From Prostheceraeus crozeri (Eukaryota > Platyhelminthes > Polycladida > Euryleptidae), in assembly GCA_907163375.1 (NCBI GenBank), contig CAJQUW010001972.1, positions 1,092,001 to 1,156,000 on the forward strand: a stretch of 64,000 nucleotides of DNA, given 5' to 3'. The position numbers and the translations under genes are program-made. Below are positions 1 through 13,260 of the stretch, piece by piece. A model generated the notes under the pieces. The model did not search any database and was not told where the DNA came from. It worked only from the letters and a program-made list of their open reading frames with translations. Position 1 is the first letter of the stretch. Every line of letters begins with the position of its first letter.

Positions 1-21
1 AATAATGATATATATCATGAT

Positions 22-555
22 ATATGCGTACCACAGAATTAGAAAGGTCGTCTCTTCTTCTGCTTGACTAGAAAGGAAACATTGGAACATGTAATGCCTA
101 TGAAATGCACAAACTGTTGACATAATACCATAGAAATCGAACAATGAGCAGTCAGTACAACATTAAACACGCCAACCAAATTGTGCGAAGCTTCAATGAC
201 TGTTTTACAACCGGATCACACAGCAGAAAGACACGGTCGATGGCAAGTTCTACAGAGAAGTTTGTGAACGTTTTTCGTGCGCTTGCTACTTTTTTAATAA
301 TGACCGCAGGGCCCAACACTATCGAGAAAACTTTTGCGCAATGAACTGAATTCTTCGAATCTGGGGGAATTGTGCCAATCGAAGCATTTTGAGGGAATTC
401 ACACCAATCGGCAAGCGACGCACGACTATTTTTCCTATCTCTGTAAGGCATTGAAAATTTTTTTGTCCACTCCTGCATGTGCCATCGTTTTGTATCAGTT
501 TGCATTTCTAGCAAAGTGATGCGCTTAAACAATCTAATTATGTAATATGTACAAC
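22..555 (+). repeat. Dispersed TIR repeat (Rep-A), copy 1
   Basis: This segment matches the reverse complement of 36226-37025 once a nested MITE in that copy is set aside. Both copies end in short inverted repeats containing a CAGAATTAGA-like core, which suggests a nonautonomous DNA transposon of about 530 bp. Both contain a reading frame starting MSSQ(Y/F)NIKHA, but the two frames diverge by indels, so I do not call a protein. No superfamily is assigned because no clear target duplication is visible. Confidence 0.6.
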
Positions 556-2594
556 ATGAGGATGACGGTAAAGTCCGACCAAATAATCCATACACACCCA
601 ACTTGGTCTCAGCATGTCTTCTAGCTCAGTGGTTTCAGACCTATCTACAGTACAACTAATCAGCTCAATAGACCGAAGCGAAGCATGACGCGATAAAATC
701 CGATCAATCGACTCAAAACTGCTGCTCTGGATGTTCTAGACTAGGCGATGCTTTATAGTATTGGATTAAATGAAGTTGAAAGCTCAAAACGACGCACATC
801 AGAGACATTCCACTTCATGAATAAAGCTGATATTAAAACAGATTTTCCACACCAATCGATCAGGTTGTGCGCTAATGATTCGACACCTTAGAGCAACTCA
901 ATTTTACATTCAACATAAGTTCTTTCAAAAATATTTGCGACTTAAATAAACTTCAGATACAAAGGATAAGATCGAAAGCATTGGTCGACTTTCATGCGCT
1001 TTTCAGTGAATGCCTTATGTGAGACGTGCGCAGGATTGACTTCAAACTTGAAAGTTGCTAGAGAAATCGATTGCTCCCAATTTACAATTTCTGAATCATT
1101 TATAAGGGAAACTTTTAGATTGTCTATTTTATGACCTTTGCTAAGATAGATTTCAGCAATAATTCAGATGAAGAAATAGTATTTTCCATACAGTATTAGT
1201 TATAGTGTCTATGGTGTATTTCCATTTCAATCTGCGTGCATGCAGTAGTCCATTTTATCAAGCTGCTTAATGTCGTTTCATAGTATCCATTTTCCTTGTA
1301 TTTCACAATCTATTTGTAACCGTTGTCCTTTTCCATATTTTTTTACCAGTAAATGTTCAGTAAATGTGTGTTGAGCGTTTGCATTGGACGTGTATGCGGT
1401 GTTACGTGGACTAAGTGCTAGTGTAGTAACAGTAGGTATGAGTGCTATAACTTTGCAGTTGTAGTTCAATATTTAAATTTTTACCAACCATTGGGACAAT
1501 CTGATAAATTTTAATTCGTTACCACGAGAAAGCTACGTTGAGTTCTTTTGGGTTTTTACTATTTTATAATACCGCTTTTTGTATTTGATATCAATAAAGT
1601 TGCCATTATTGTTGCTATTATTTAAGAAATGGTTGATCCAACCACACTGTATTTGCAAAGCTACAGATTGGATAGCCTTATTAATTCCCACTTCTATTGA
1701 TTATTCAAAATCCTAAGAATTATTAATTATATTCTACTATAAATGAGTACTCGGATGATACTCATTACTTCATGACGCTCAGTCCATTCAATTATAGGCA
1801 TATGCTCAACGCGGTGTACTCGTACATGTGATTTCAGGAAATTCAACAATATTTGTATTTTATGGTTTTAAGATTGCCGTGGAAATTGTACCACGATCGA
1901 TGCTGCGATAAGGATAAGGGAAAAAACACTTGTCCTTCCTGTTTTCAAAAATTGTGAAATTTCACCTTTCTACTCAAGTGATGAAAAAATCAATTCACAA
2001 AGAACCCAGAAGAATTTCGCAACAGCTTCAACTTCTAAATTTTGGTCTTTGTAGTTCATGGACTTAGTTGAAGGTCAAACTAAAACTCGGACACTTTAAA
2101 GAAACTTAGGCGCTGCAATTGAGTATGTATTGAAATCGATGAATTAATAAAACTACCAATGTAAACGAAATATGAAAGGGATGATGAAAAATACAAATGC
2201 TAAACATTTCAAAAGATTAAAATATTTAAAATATTGACGGAATGAGTTAAAGAAATGCATTACTTTCATATTTAGTTGTTGGATAAAGTTCGTTTAAACT
2301 TCTTGCATTCATTGTTGCAACTGAGGCACTCTCATGTCCAACGTTGCATGATTGAGTGATCTTTAAAGAAATATCATCAAGCGGAAATCGTCTCTCCCAA
2401 CATCTTCTGGAACGCAAGGACGCAAAATGGATGAGTTAATAATGATTCAATGAATTCAATTCTCTATTCATAAAACTCTGTACATACTGTTCACTTCCGA
2501 ATATTTGTGTGCCTTTTCAAATTTAAGTAGGATGTCATTATTACAAATAATTTTATATTCCATGTCAAAGTCTCTAAGTCATTGAAGGAAATGA
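556..2594. other. No recognisable content
   Basis: AT-rich sequence without a supported coding region, RNA gene or clear repeat. Open frames here are short and resemble no family I know. Confidence 0.5.
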
Positions 2595-5473
2595 GTGAGT
2601 GAGAGACAGAATGAGAGAATGAGAGAGAGAGAGAAGTGGAAAAGAAGGAGAAAGTGGAAGAAGTGGAAAGAAGTGGAAAAAATACACATGATTATCTGTT
2701 ATAGAGAAAGCAGAGAATCTAAATATGCTGACAAAGATTATTTTGATAAAATAAAAGAATACATAGAAAAGTTTAAAATGAAACATATTATCATGTTGGG
2801 CGACCTAAATAGCAGAATAGGCAAAATGAATGATAACAAGCACTTGAATCTCCCGAAAAGAAATTCTGAAGATTCAATTGTTAATAAACAAGGACAAGAG
2901 CTGATAAATTTTTGCAATGAAACTTCACTTATAATAGCAAATGGAAGATATGAAAAAGGTCAGCATACATTTTGCAGGCTTCAAAATGAGAAATGTTATA
3001 AATCAGTCATAGACTATTTGTTATTAACAAACTCAATGGTGAAATATTTAGAAGCTTTCAAAATAATGGAGCCCAAGTTATATACTGATCATCGACCACT
3101 GAAAATTGATTTTAAAATAGCTCTAAAATCTAAAATGCCTAAAACAGTAAATATTATAAGCAGATCACAAAGGAATGACAACGGTAAACGAGTAATTCCC
3201 TTCAAATGGAAAACGAAATGTAATTCTGATAAATATCGCCAAACGATTACAGACAAAAGTTCAAAGCTTCTAGAAGAAGTTAAGGATACGCAATTAGGTA
3301 AGTCAGAAATCTATGATAGATTGGTTAAAGTCAATAAGGAATCAATAAAAGCTACGGTGGCATCAACCACTGAGATAATATATTCTGATGATACAAGATG
3401 CTTAAGAAGAAAATATAAACAAAATGTTGATGCGTACAAGAGTGATCAAAGCGAACTAAACTTAAGCTTACTATTACAATCAAAAAGGGAACTTGGCAAA
3501 AATATTAAAAGAGAAAAGAGAAACCTACAGAGAATATAGCTAAATGAACTACAAATAGCAAAAGCGAATAAAGACGTGAAAAGGTATTGGGAATTACTTA
3601 ATAAAAATATGCCGAAGAAAAATTCCAAACAAAAAACTGCTTTAAATGCTGAAATATTTAAAGAAAATATGAGGAAAAGAGATAATGAAATTAAAATAGT
3701 AAACGACAAACGAATAACAAGCGACAGTGTAAATCAAATTATTCCAAATAGAAATGACGATGAGTTAAACAAAAAATTCACGATAGCTGAAGTTGAAAAT
3801 GCAATCAAATATTCAAAGAACTCTAAATCTAGTGGCCCAGATGAAATGGTATACGAAATGTTGAAGAATGACCATAACCAAACAAAAATGCTATATACTC
3901 TATTCAATCAAATAATGAGCGAGGGTAATGTTCCTTGGCACTCTAGTTGGATCACCTCCATTTTCAAGAAGGGTGATAAAAATGATTCAAACTCTTACAG
4001 ATGTATTAATCTATCTTCCTGTATTGAAAAGCTGTTGACAAGAATGTTAAATGATAGACTAAACGATTGGATTGATAAGTTTGAAATATTGCACGAATCA
4101 CAAACTGGATTTAGAAAAGGACATTCAACGATTGACAATATCTGGGTGCTAAAAGAAATTATTCAAATATATAAGAATGATAATAAGACACTATACACAT
4201 GTTTTGTCGATCTCTCGAAAGCATTTGACACTGTTCAAAAAAGTAGATTAATAAATAAGCTGAGGTATATCATACCTAACGGTAATTTTTTGTCATTAAT
4301 AGAAAATATTATAAACAACAAAAGATATAAAATTCTTTTTAATGGAGAAGAAAGTGAAGAACTTCAACTAAATTATGGCATTCCACAAGGAGATAGCTTA
4401 TCGCCAATCTTATTTTGCATATATATGAACGACTTTTTAATTGAACTTAATAAAATTATTAGCGTATTCGATCCAGCAAAAATAACGAATATAAATTTAG
4501 CAGCTCTTATATATGCCGATGATATATAGTTACTCAGCGAATCACAAGTTGGTATTGTCGAACAGATTAAATTTCTCCATAAATTTTGTGAAAACAACAG
4601 CTTAAAAGTAAATTATAATAAAACTAAAATAATGATATTTAATGGAAAAAATAAATATGAAAAGCTAATTTTAGATGATGGCAATATGTCCCCAATTGAT
4701 GTGGTAGATGTATATAGATATTTAGGTGTTTCGATTGCAAGAACTGATAGAATGCATATCGAAGAATTAACGAAAAGAGGAAGAGCATCTTCATATGTAA
4801 CTGCCAAAACTTTGAAAGAATTTAACACAGATGATGGTAGAATTTTAACGGAAGCACTAGAAATGCTAACTATTTCGAGAATGAGATACGACAGTGAAAT
4901 TTTTTTGATAGAAATATAAACGACTTAAATCGTGTGATTATGCAATTTTACAAAAGATATTACCACTTACGCATAACAACACCTAATTACTGTATTATCG
5001 GTGAGTTTGGTGTTAAATCAATAGAATATTTTTATAAATCAGCTTTGAATTACTTTCTTAAACTAAATATGAGCGATGATAAGAGATTAATCACACGATT
5101 ATTCGGAACCATCAATAAAAATACAAATAAAAAATCATTTCGTAATACATGGTGTAGCAGAATAGATAAGTTAGTTAATAAAATTGACCTAAAAAGTGTA
5201 CAGAGCATGGAATACAGTGGAAACTCCAAAAAGATAATTGACAATGCATTGATTGAATATTTCAGAAGAGAGTGGATCGACAGCGCTAAGCATAGTGTTA
5301 AAGGATTAAGATATCTAGAGTTATGCAGGTTTCAATGTCAATTAAAACCATATTTAGCAATTAGTAACAGCAGAAATAAAATCTGTAGCGTCATCAAATT
5401 AAGAACTGGTAATCACACTCTTGCAGCAGAAGTTGGAACATATCAAAATCGCAGTACTTATAAAGACTGTATT
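2595..5473 (+). pseudogene. LINE-A ORF2, endonuclease and reverse transcriptase part
   Basis: The recognisable LINE protein begins near 2690; the codons before it are a translated GA tract. The C-terminal half of an apurinic-type endonuclease is visible (GDLNSRIG, SVIDYLLL, TDHRPL), followed by the RT motifs SGPDE, FKKGDKND, TGFRKGHST, FVDLSKAFD, GIPQGDSLSP and YADDI. The frame is damaged by an in-frame TAG at 3537-3539, a TAG just after YADDI at 4527-4529, and a two-base insertion near 4915 that moves reading to another frame. After that the frame stays open up to the transposon junction at 5473. The few lesions suggest a fairly young copy. The last codons before the insertion read DCI and continue at 13311 as CKFC. 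Confidence 0.85.
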
Positions 5474-5520
5474 TAGTCCATAGCAAATTATTCAATTTTG
5501 GTAATACCAAGAGTGGCAAA
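5474..5520 (+). repeat. Left terminal inverted repeat of the Academ-like element
   Basis: Begins TAGTCCAT. It pairs with the reverse complement of 13261-13307 over about 47 bp at roughly 70 percent identity with small gaps. The ATT just outside (5471-5473) is the left copy of the target duplication. Confidence 0.85.
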
Positions 5521-6749
5521 GCGTGGCAGCGGTTTTTCAACATATGTGCTCATTCTGAACGATTTGGCGCATGATAACCTCCAGTGTGTGGTAGCTTGCG
5601 GAAGCACTCGTGTCCGTTTTAAGTGAGATTTTCATGCTCACGAAATGAGTTGTTTAAATATTTTCGCAATGTTTTCTATTCATGTCTCTGATATCATTAT
5701 GGCTACACTAATAGCGGAATTTTAAATTTCCCAGCTGCTAGAAAACAAAGCTGATACCAATGTTGCTTTCCAGCTTAAACATGGATATATATACATTAGT
5801 GGTTATCAGATCAACATCGCGTGATGTTAGCTGTATTTGCATTCAATAAAATTAATTTTTTGTTAGTTTGATGTGTTTTTACTTATCAGGGCTCTCCGGA
5901 ATTTTTGTCATAAACATTAGAAGTAATGATGTCATCAACTAACTAATTCAATTCCAAGATCGTTTGATCATGTCATGGTAAAATGAATTTGTGGATGACG
6001 AACAATCCGCAATCTTGGAAATAAGACTGAGTCTAAGTTGGAAATAAGACTAAGTCTACACTTTCGGTCACGCGGCTATTACACCGGCTGAGGAGGAACA
6101 TTGTTCTTTCACACATTTTGCCGTTTCTGAGATATGGGATACTCCGAATCACTCAATACAACATGAAGTATATATCTTCAATGAGTCTTCGATTGTTGTT
6201 TTTTCTCTGGCAATTTTTTGATAGATTTAGTGAAATTTTAAGCGAAGTGAACCTACATCCTAGCGACTCCAAAAGACTCATGCAGAATTCACTGCAAAGT
6301 GATATGTTTTGCACATTTCAAGGTAATATATTACTCGCCTAGATGCTACAGTAGCCGTAAGAGCAACATTGCACCGGTCGCTCCGGTTGATTAACTATAT
6401 TGTAATTTTTGCCAAAAAGTGAGTTTTTCACACTAGTAGTAATAAGAGAAGTTTAAGTTTTGAAGTTTTTGCGAAGTTGATTTCTACTTACTTCTGAGTA
6501 GTAAGTGAGCGTTTTCAAAGGTACCTGCATCCTAGTGAAGACGTAGTGTCATGTGCTTGACCCACTTAGATACATCCAATACACGATCTGTCGAAAGGAA
6601 ATGTGCAGAGTAACATTCTGCTTCACCAAAGGCTATTATCATCAACTGCGTAATTTCCTATGCAATAGAAAGTGGTAATCAGTAAGACCTTAACTCTTTA
6701 TGAAGGTTTGTTTTTTTAAGAGGCAGAACATCATTTTAATCCTTTACAT
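5521..6749. other. 3' noncoding part of the Academ-like element
   Basis: About 1.2 kb between the transposase stop codon and the left inverted repeat. No second gene or internal element is recognisable. Confidence 0.5.
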
Positions 6750-6898
6750 TTATTCATCGTCATTATCGTTATCATAGTCAAAGTCATAAATAGAAACTTG
6801 TTCTTGGATTTCATTTCTGGCACTGAAATAGGAGCAAGGCAATGCCAATACTGCTAATGGTGCAGGAGGGCCCTCCATCCAATCAACTACCAAGCAAC

Positions 6899-7847
6899 CT
6901 GCAAAAGAACAAATGAACAATTTATGTATTCGATCCTGACACCAACCGAGATGTATTAGGTAATACTTTATTTGCACTTCGATACTGACGCAAAATTAGA
7001 TCATTATCAGTGAATTACTTATCAGTAAGTTCGTAATTTTCACCAATAGTAATCTACCTGGGAAAACCTTGTAAAATGTATTCGTTTATAAGCTAAACAC
7101 ACATACAGCAACTAAAAATTGGATTCAAAATATAGAAATGGTGAATTTGAGAGGATGGAAGAGAGTTGTTGGCCGAAAATGCTGCTGCACGAGATGATTC
7201 ACGGAACTCGTTTTCGAATCACGTGTGGTGGCTGCAGCTACGATCAGTCAACAATCTACTCCCAACGCAGCAGATGGTCAAAGATCGACAGATGTGCAAA
7301 TCCTGCCGGATGGTCATGCGGGACAAAATCTGATATAGGCCTACACTCAGACCGTCAAATCAAGTCAAGAATTTGAAAAGCTTATAAATTAATCAGTTGC
7401 ACATAATTGAATATATGAGATTACTCTCTCCACTTGATGAGTCTTATTCATTCTTGCTTCCCATCAATGACAAAGCAAGGCTGTTCACAGATTTGGTTAA
7501 ACACTATGATGCTGAGTTTTTATATGAAACCCTGAAAAGAAATACTGATAAGAGACAAACGTTTGAAAATACGAAATTTCCCAGTTAGAACAACAAATTA
7601 CTAGGTTCAAAAATCTAATTTTTGTATTACTAGGTAATTTAGTAATGAACTGAAAAGTGTTAATGGAAGCAATGAAATGAAATTGAACTGAGTCGACTAG
7701 TGGTAAGCGAGGCTATTATTTTTCATCTTAATATACTCATTATCATACACTGAGAATTCGGACATTTAGAGGGCATATACAAAATGACAAAACGATGAAA
7801 AGAAAGATGACAAACAAAAATAATCGTAATAATTCGTAATAACCTAC
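6899..7847 (-). other. Last intron of the Academ-like transposase
   Basis: The donor is G|GTAGGT at 7847 and the acceptor TTTTGCAG ends at 6899. Splicing joins DAG to CLVVDWMEGPPAP in phase. At 949 bp it is far longer than the other two introns. Two short plus-strand open frames lie inside it (7119-7376 and 7397-7588); neither resembles a known protein. Confidence 0.7.
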
Positions 7848-10064
7848 CGGCATCATCATACTTCCATCCATGAGTGCTTGGATCCGGCACATAAGGTCTG
7901 TTCTCCAGAGCACGCCTGCCTGATAATTTGATCGTCGCAGATGTTTTAGCAAGCAGTCTCTGCATGGAGGTAACTGGGTTGACTCAATTTCTCCTTTCTT
8001 CGAGCAGAACATCACATACCGCATTAGATTTATGTCGTTCGTGGTGGAAGATCTCATGTAGAGCTTGCAAACAAAAGACTCAATGGATTTCTGCAGTTCA
8101 TCTGTGACAGTCCAAGAGGAGCCCAATGTCTTGAATGTCTTCTGGAGTGGTTCTTCTTGCCTAATAAGTTTAAGGGCACTCATTTTTCCCCTTCCAGCAA
8201 ATGCACTTGTTGTATCGCATCCTGTCAATGAGTGAAGGCCTACAAGAGCTTCACATACTTCATCTCCAAGACTTCTTGCCAAAGCTGTGAGATCAACGTA
8301 CTTCGTTCTATTCTGAGTGCTACTTTTCTTGAACAAGTGACATCGAATCTGGCTACAGTGTGCTAGGCCGAGAATTAATACATCCGTATCGTCGCTTACT
8401 AGAAGGACACGGTTGAATCCATTCAAACCAGCAAGGTTTGCATGTAAAAACATGCGAGTATCTGCCTCTTCATGATTCGATGCAAGCTCTTCAACGTCGT
8501 AACACTCATTTTTGGTTATGCAGTAGCATATTTCTTCATCAGTAACAAAAAGCTGCTTGTTTTCTAGAAGGCATCGATATTCAGAACCTCTCCATTGGTT
8601 TACAATAAATGGCAATAGCACTTTCTTACTTTCTGAATTTCGCAGCATTCGTCTCCACTGAAATACTTTGTGACCTGGTGCAATATTTTTCCATCTATTG
8701 CCGTCAGAACCACGCCTGAATCTTTCGACCGTCTTAATTGACACATTGCGATAAACGTCGAATACAACATCAATTCGAAGGCTGTCACCTGCCTCTCGTA
8801 ACACCTGATGAAAAAGAACACGTGCAATGTCTTCGAATACCTTTCCATCACCCATCATTTTTTGAACTAGTGACATGCCATCATCAATGTAGGCATCGAA
8901 TTTCACGTTCTCCGCAGCAGCTATCAGTTTTTCCAAATCACGTGCCAGAGAGGACTTATCTGTTTTTCTTAGTGAACCATCGGCATTTGATAAAGACCAA
9001 GGCATGGGTCCTAGCGGATGCTTAAGCACTTCTCTAAGGTCAAGGTTTTTGTTTTGTGATGCGATGATTAGTTTTCCAAAGATATTTCTGTCGGCTTTTA
9101 AAATGATTTCTTTTCCCTTACTTTGAGTGATTTTGTTACACTGACTCATATTTGCAAATGTTTTCAGATTGTTTCGTTTTAATCTATCAAGAAACTTCGT
9201 TGTTGTTAGCTCTTCTAATCTCTCACACTTGAATTTTTGATATGATTCTTCACCAATTTTCCAAGCATTAAGAAGGTCGCTAGCTATTTCTTTTGGAACA
9301 TCTAAGCTTGATGAGATACTGACAATATCAGATGGAACCAATCGCAAGGGATTAAGCCAACTGCTTTCCATAATCTCTACTAAAGCATTGACACTTGACC
9401 TATCCTTTGCGATTCTCGATGCTTGCAGATCTGGGTGAGTGAAACGATTACTGGAGTTTACTCCCACCATATTTCGCAGTTGCCGTAAATACTGACTTCT
9501 CATCTCTGATGTTAAATAATATCTGGCTACCGCCCCAAGTTTTAAGCTGAAACCTTTTGTTCCACCCGACGTTTGTGTGTCTTTGTTCACGGTTTCTTCT
9601 ATAGCCTGGTCAACAGGAATTCGTCTGAATGGATTGTGTTTTCCTAATTGAACAGAAAACCCACCTTGCATGAAGTCCGTGTAAATGTCTGGATGGTCGC
9701 TCTCTAAGTTAGTCATTTGAGCGAAATAGTAAGACAAGTATCTAGAGTAGTTGACTTTATCATACGCGAAACACCATGGGAGAATTGATCTTATCGCACT
9801 AAGGTGAAGTAACCAGTTGCCTTCTCTAGATGCTCTGATGAGACTCAGTAGGTTTTCAACCATGTCTACATACGTCATCCAAAATGCTGACAGTTCACCG
9901 TTCGATTCTCGAAGGAAAATAAGAAACTCAAAGAATCGCTTCAAACATTTTAAACATTCTTCTTGATTATTGATTTTGTTATAGAAATTTGAAAAATTGG
10001 ATGACTCAATAGAGTCCTCACACACCTTTTCAACAAAGGAGTATGCTGTATGAAGAAGTGCAAC

Positions 10065-10106
10065 CTAAATATCTAATTCTATGGTAAATTACATCGAAAG
10101 TGCAAC
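10065..10106 (-). other. 42 bp intron flanked by a 9 bp direct repeat
   Basis: On the minus strand it begins GTTGCAC and ends ATATTTAG. GTTGCACTT is present both at the intron start (10098-10106) and at the start of the next exon (10056-10064). It contains an in-frame TAA (10089-10091) and has a length divisible by three, so only splicing keeps the protein open. Confidence 0.65.
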
Positions 10107-11608
10107 CTCATCTCTGTACTTGCTTTCCAGCCATGATGGAAACTCTTTCCAAGCCAATGTCAATAACGCCTCGTAGAGAACTTTGTGAAAACGCAAGGCA
10201 CGATTATACCTATGACCATCAAGAACTCCCCCGACTGATCCAGCTCCAATTACACCTGTCTCAATAGCAATGTCAGTTAAACCAGCGTCTCCAAATCGCT
10301 TTCCAATTATCGCCATAAACATGCATGATGTGTGAAATACACCTAGCCTCGGAATTATGTCTTTATACATGTCATGTTTCCATATGATTTCTACCGCTTT
10401 CGCGTAAATTGCCTGGTCGAACACAACGACAATTTTTTCACGTTGAACGGAGTTCATTATGTTGATGGATTGTCTCAATATCTCGTTCACGGTTGACATT
10501 TGAGTTGCTGGTGCATTTATAGTAGGCAAATAACCTATAGAATCCGGTGAAACAGAAACATTCTTTCGTGTAAGAATATTGAACCCTGTCCAATTACAAA
10601 TATTTTTATTCAGTTGACTAGCCATCGACCAGATATGATTTTTTCTTACAGAATCTTGAAAGACTAATGAAAGGTCTAGGTCAATGGTTTTTGTCTTTGG
10701 TGGATTCATTCGCCCACCGGCGTTATAAATTGGAAGCGTCATACTCATCACATCAACACTCCTTGCTTTGGTTTTCGGAACAAGTGGCAGGGAATTTTCG
10801 TTTTCGAATTCTCCTGACATTGTTGCTTGAACAGCTATTCCATTTGCCCGATGTGAGGTACCTTCTCCGCTTAATGTTTCCCCCAGTCTATCAATGTTGT
10901 CCCAAGCTAAAGTTGTGAACACCCCCTTTTTAATCGACTTCGGTAGCGGAACTGAATCTCCTACCGCCAACTTTTGAAGACAAAGTGCTGTATCTATTTC
11001 CTCTAATGTGGAATAAGAAACACCATGGCCAAGTCTGTTCAACATGCTGATCAACTCAATATTTCCTGTCAATGACTTCACAGCAAATGGTAAAATGATG
11101 TGTTTGGCTGGCTTAACTTTGCCGTAAGTTACAGCGTACACTATATCTTGACTAAAAGATGAAGTCAGTCGCTGAATTCTAGAACAATTGAAAGATTCTT
11201 CGCAATCGCTATCAGTGCAACCTGTGAGGAGTATTTTGAAAAACTTCAATAATGAGTGGGGCCCATGTTCCATTGATTCTAGATCTGATACTTGTGGAGG
11301 CCATACTTGCTCAACATTGAAGTTACGAACATCATCTCTGATCTCTCGTGCACATTTGGAAATACTGGATTCTGTGTTCTGTGCTTTGTGTTTGTGCAAT
11401 TCCTCAATAATCTCGAAGCATTGCTTCGCTAAGCCATCTCTGGATAAGCTATCAGGATACACCAAAAGTCGTCCATTTTCCTTAGCTACAATGCGCAATA
11501 CTTCGCCAAACTCTGTTTCAATTCTGTTCCGCAGCTGTTTCTTAGTTGATTGCCTCATTTCCTCTAGACCTAAGTTCCTCATTTCTGATATCAATATATT
11601 CGTCAGAT

Positions 11609-11658
11609 CTGTAAATGGTATGACAGTGGGATAAACAATAAGAGTCTCACGAATGGAC
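11609..11658 (-). other. 50 bp intron of the Academ-like transposase
   Basis: On the minus strand the donor follows TTTCAA|GTCCAT and the acceptor is TTTACAG. This phase-1 join links the exon 1 frame to the exon 2 frame (…KVS-N-LTNILISEM…). The nearby GTGAGA is a stronger-looking donor but does not restore the frame. Confidence 0.6.
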
Positions 11659-12367
11659 TTGAAACTTTTTCAAAAGCGGCTTCCTCTGCTTCATAATATG
11701 TTGAATCTATTTCTGCCACCGTTGCATCATTTTGACTATGCCTTGTTTGCAAGCACTTTGTATAAATTCGGTAACACGATCTATGATAGTGTGCTTCGGC
11801 AGCAACAAGTTCACGGCTTACAATAGCTAACACTCTTGAATCTTCTCTCACTGTAGCTGCACGCCTCACTGAATCATCTGCTCTTAGCTCTCTACACTTG
11901 GTTAAACCCTCTCTACTTTTGGAACCCTTTGCATACTTGTCACGCTTTTCACAAAAAATGCATATGTCATCATAGATCCTTATAGACTGTGGATCTCCTC
12001 TACAAGATCTTCTGATTGCTTCACTTAAAGATGTACTTGGAAGACTCGCTATGTTTTCAGAATCATCAGTATAAGCTTCAAGTGATTCTGACTGACCTTT
12101 AGCTAAAATGCCATCGAGAGTTTTCTTCATGGTGAATAAACTGCGACATTTCCTATGATATAAAATGGGAGGAAAGCTATCGTCTGCACATTCACTTGCT
12201 AGTTCAAGTATTGGCGTGTAGGTCCTTATTTCTGCGGCTCTTAGAATGGTTCTCCATGACTCAATGCTAACAGGAGCGACTAAGCTACCTCTATCATCTG
12301 AACAGTGTATAGCACAAGATAGTTCTGGGCGTTTGAACTGAAAATATTTATCAGACGAACTTGACAT

Positions 12368-13260
12368 ACTGAAAATAAATCACTTAGATAGAATTTCTAG
12401 ATAGATTGTAATTGATATATCTCGAATAATCGAGGAAAAAAGAGCAAACCACGTGGTTTTTAGAAATCAGCTGTTCGGAAATCTGATAAAGTATTTAGTA
12501 TTTAAATTAAAAACGATACTACTTAAAGTTTCACCTTCTGGGGAATTTTAGAGGATTCTTCTATTCATATTATGTATTTTGTACATGCGAAATATACAGA
12601 AGATGCAAGCCTATTGGAACCATGACTATAATTTTTTTCAGTTGATCACATACCTGGGCCAAGTTAAATCAAGGAGGTATTGATCAAAACTCAATACTGA
12701 ATGCATTAACACTAAATATTAATTCAGTATTTTATTGCTTTTTGACTTCAAGCAACTATACATATTGTTGAAGACAGCTATGCAGACATACGAAACAAAG
12801 AAAGTTTTTGGCATAGCTTCTGGGACTCAACCTCCAAAATCCAATCATAGCTTTCAACACCTAAGGACACATCAATGATTTTTAAACGTCAGTTTCCTTT
12901 CGCAACCAGACATTGGTATTTGGCAAGACTAGATGCAAAGAAGAATGCCTGGCTCGGAACAATCAGCGACCACGAGTCTCAAATTTCCTAAATTATGTCT
13001 CCTCTCTTAAAAAAAGTGATTTGATTATTTGTGAACAAAATATAAAAGCTAATAAAAATAATTTTAACATTATTGAATATTTATCAAAGTTCATATTATA
13101 TTTATCAGCGTCAAAAATATGTCAAATTCCAAGAAATTGTAGGCGAAAGTGTCCGCGACAAACATTTGCAACTGCTGGTCTATAGCTACCATTTCAAAAG
13201 GGTTATCATGGTATATATGTTGAAGTACATTCATTTTTTGAGTGTTCAGGATAAAAATAT
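12368..13260. other. 5' noncoding part of the Academ-like element
   Basis: About 0.9 kb upstream of the transposase start. It presumably holds the promoter. No motif can be supported. Confidence 0.45.

Larger units (their letters stand above)
6750..12367 (-). pseudogene. Academ-like transposase with FEN1/XPG-type nuclease core, four exons
   Basis: Exons run 12367-11659, 10106 edge 11608-10107, 10064-7848 and 6898-6750, with GT-AG introns of 50, 42 and 949 bp. The start at 12367 (MSSSSDKY) is the first Met of the open frame. Exon 1 carries Cys/His clusters (YHRKC, CIFC, HYHRSC) like a zinc-binding domain. Exon 2 has the blocks AWDNID, ETLSGEGTSHR, VVFDQAIYAKA and GHRYNR. Exon 3 has HEEADTR (about 8457-8477), SDDTDVL (about 8376-8398) and GCDTTSAFAG (about 8193-8222), whose acidic residues and order resemble the FEN1/XPG family of metal-dependent structure nucleases. 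Exon 4 encodes VVDWMEGPPAP and an acidic tail ending DDE; relatives I recall continue into a CXC cysteine domain, which is absent here. One base is lost near 7920 between SNYQAG and RRALENRP, so the copy is probably dead unless that is a sequencing error. Confidence 0.8.

Noticed and set aside
7119-7588. Two plus-strand frames in the last transposase intron as a second transposon gene
   Set aside because: Short, no known domain, and interrupted; nothing beyond chance supports them.
6750-12367. The large multi-exon minus-strand gene as a host gene
   Set aside because: It lies wholly inside a segment with inverted ends and a target duplication that splits a LINE, so it is transposon cargo.
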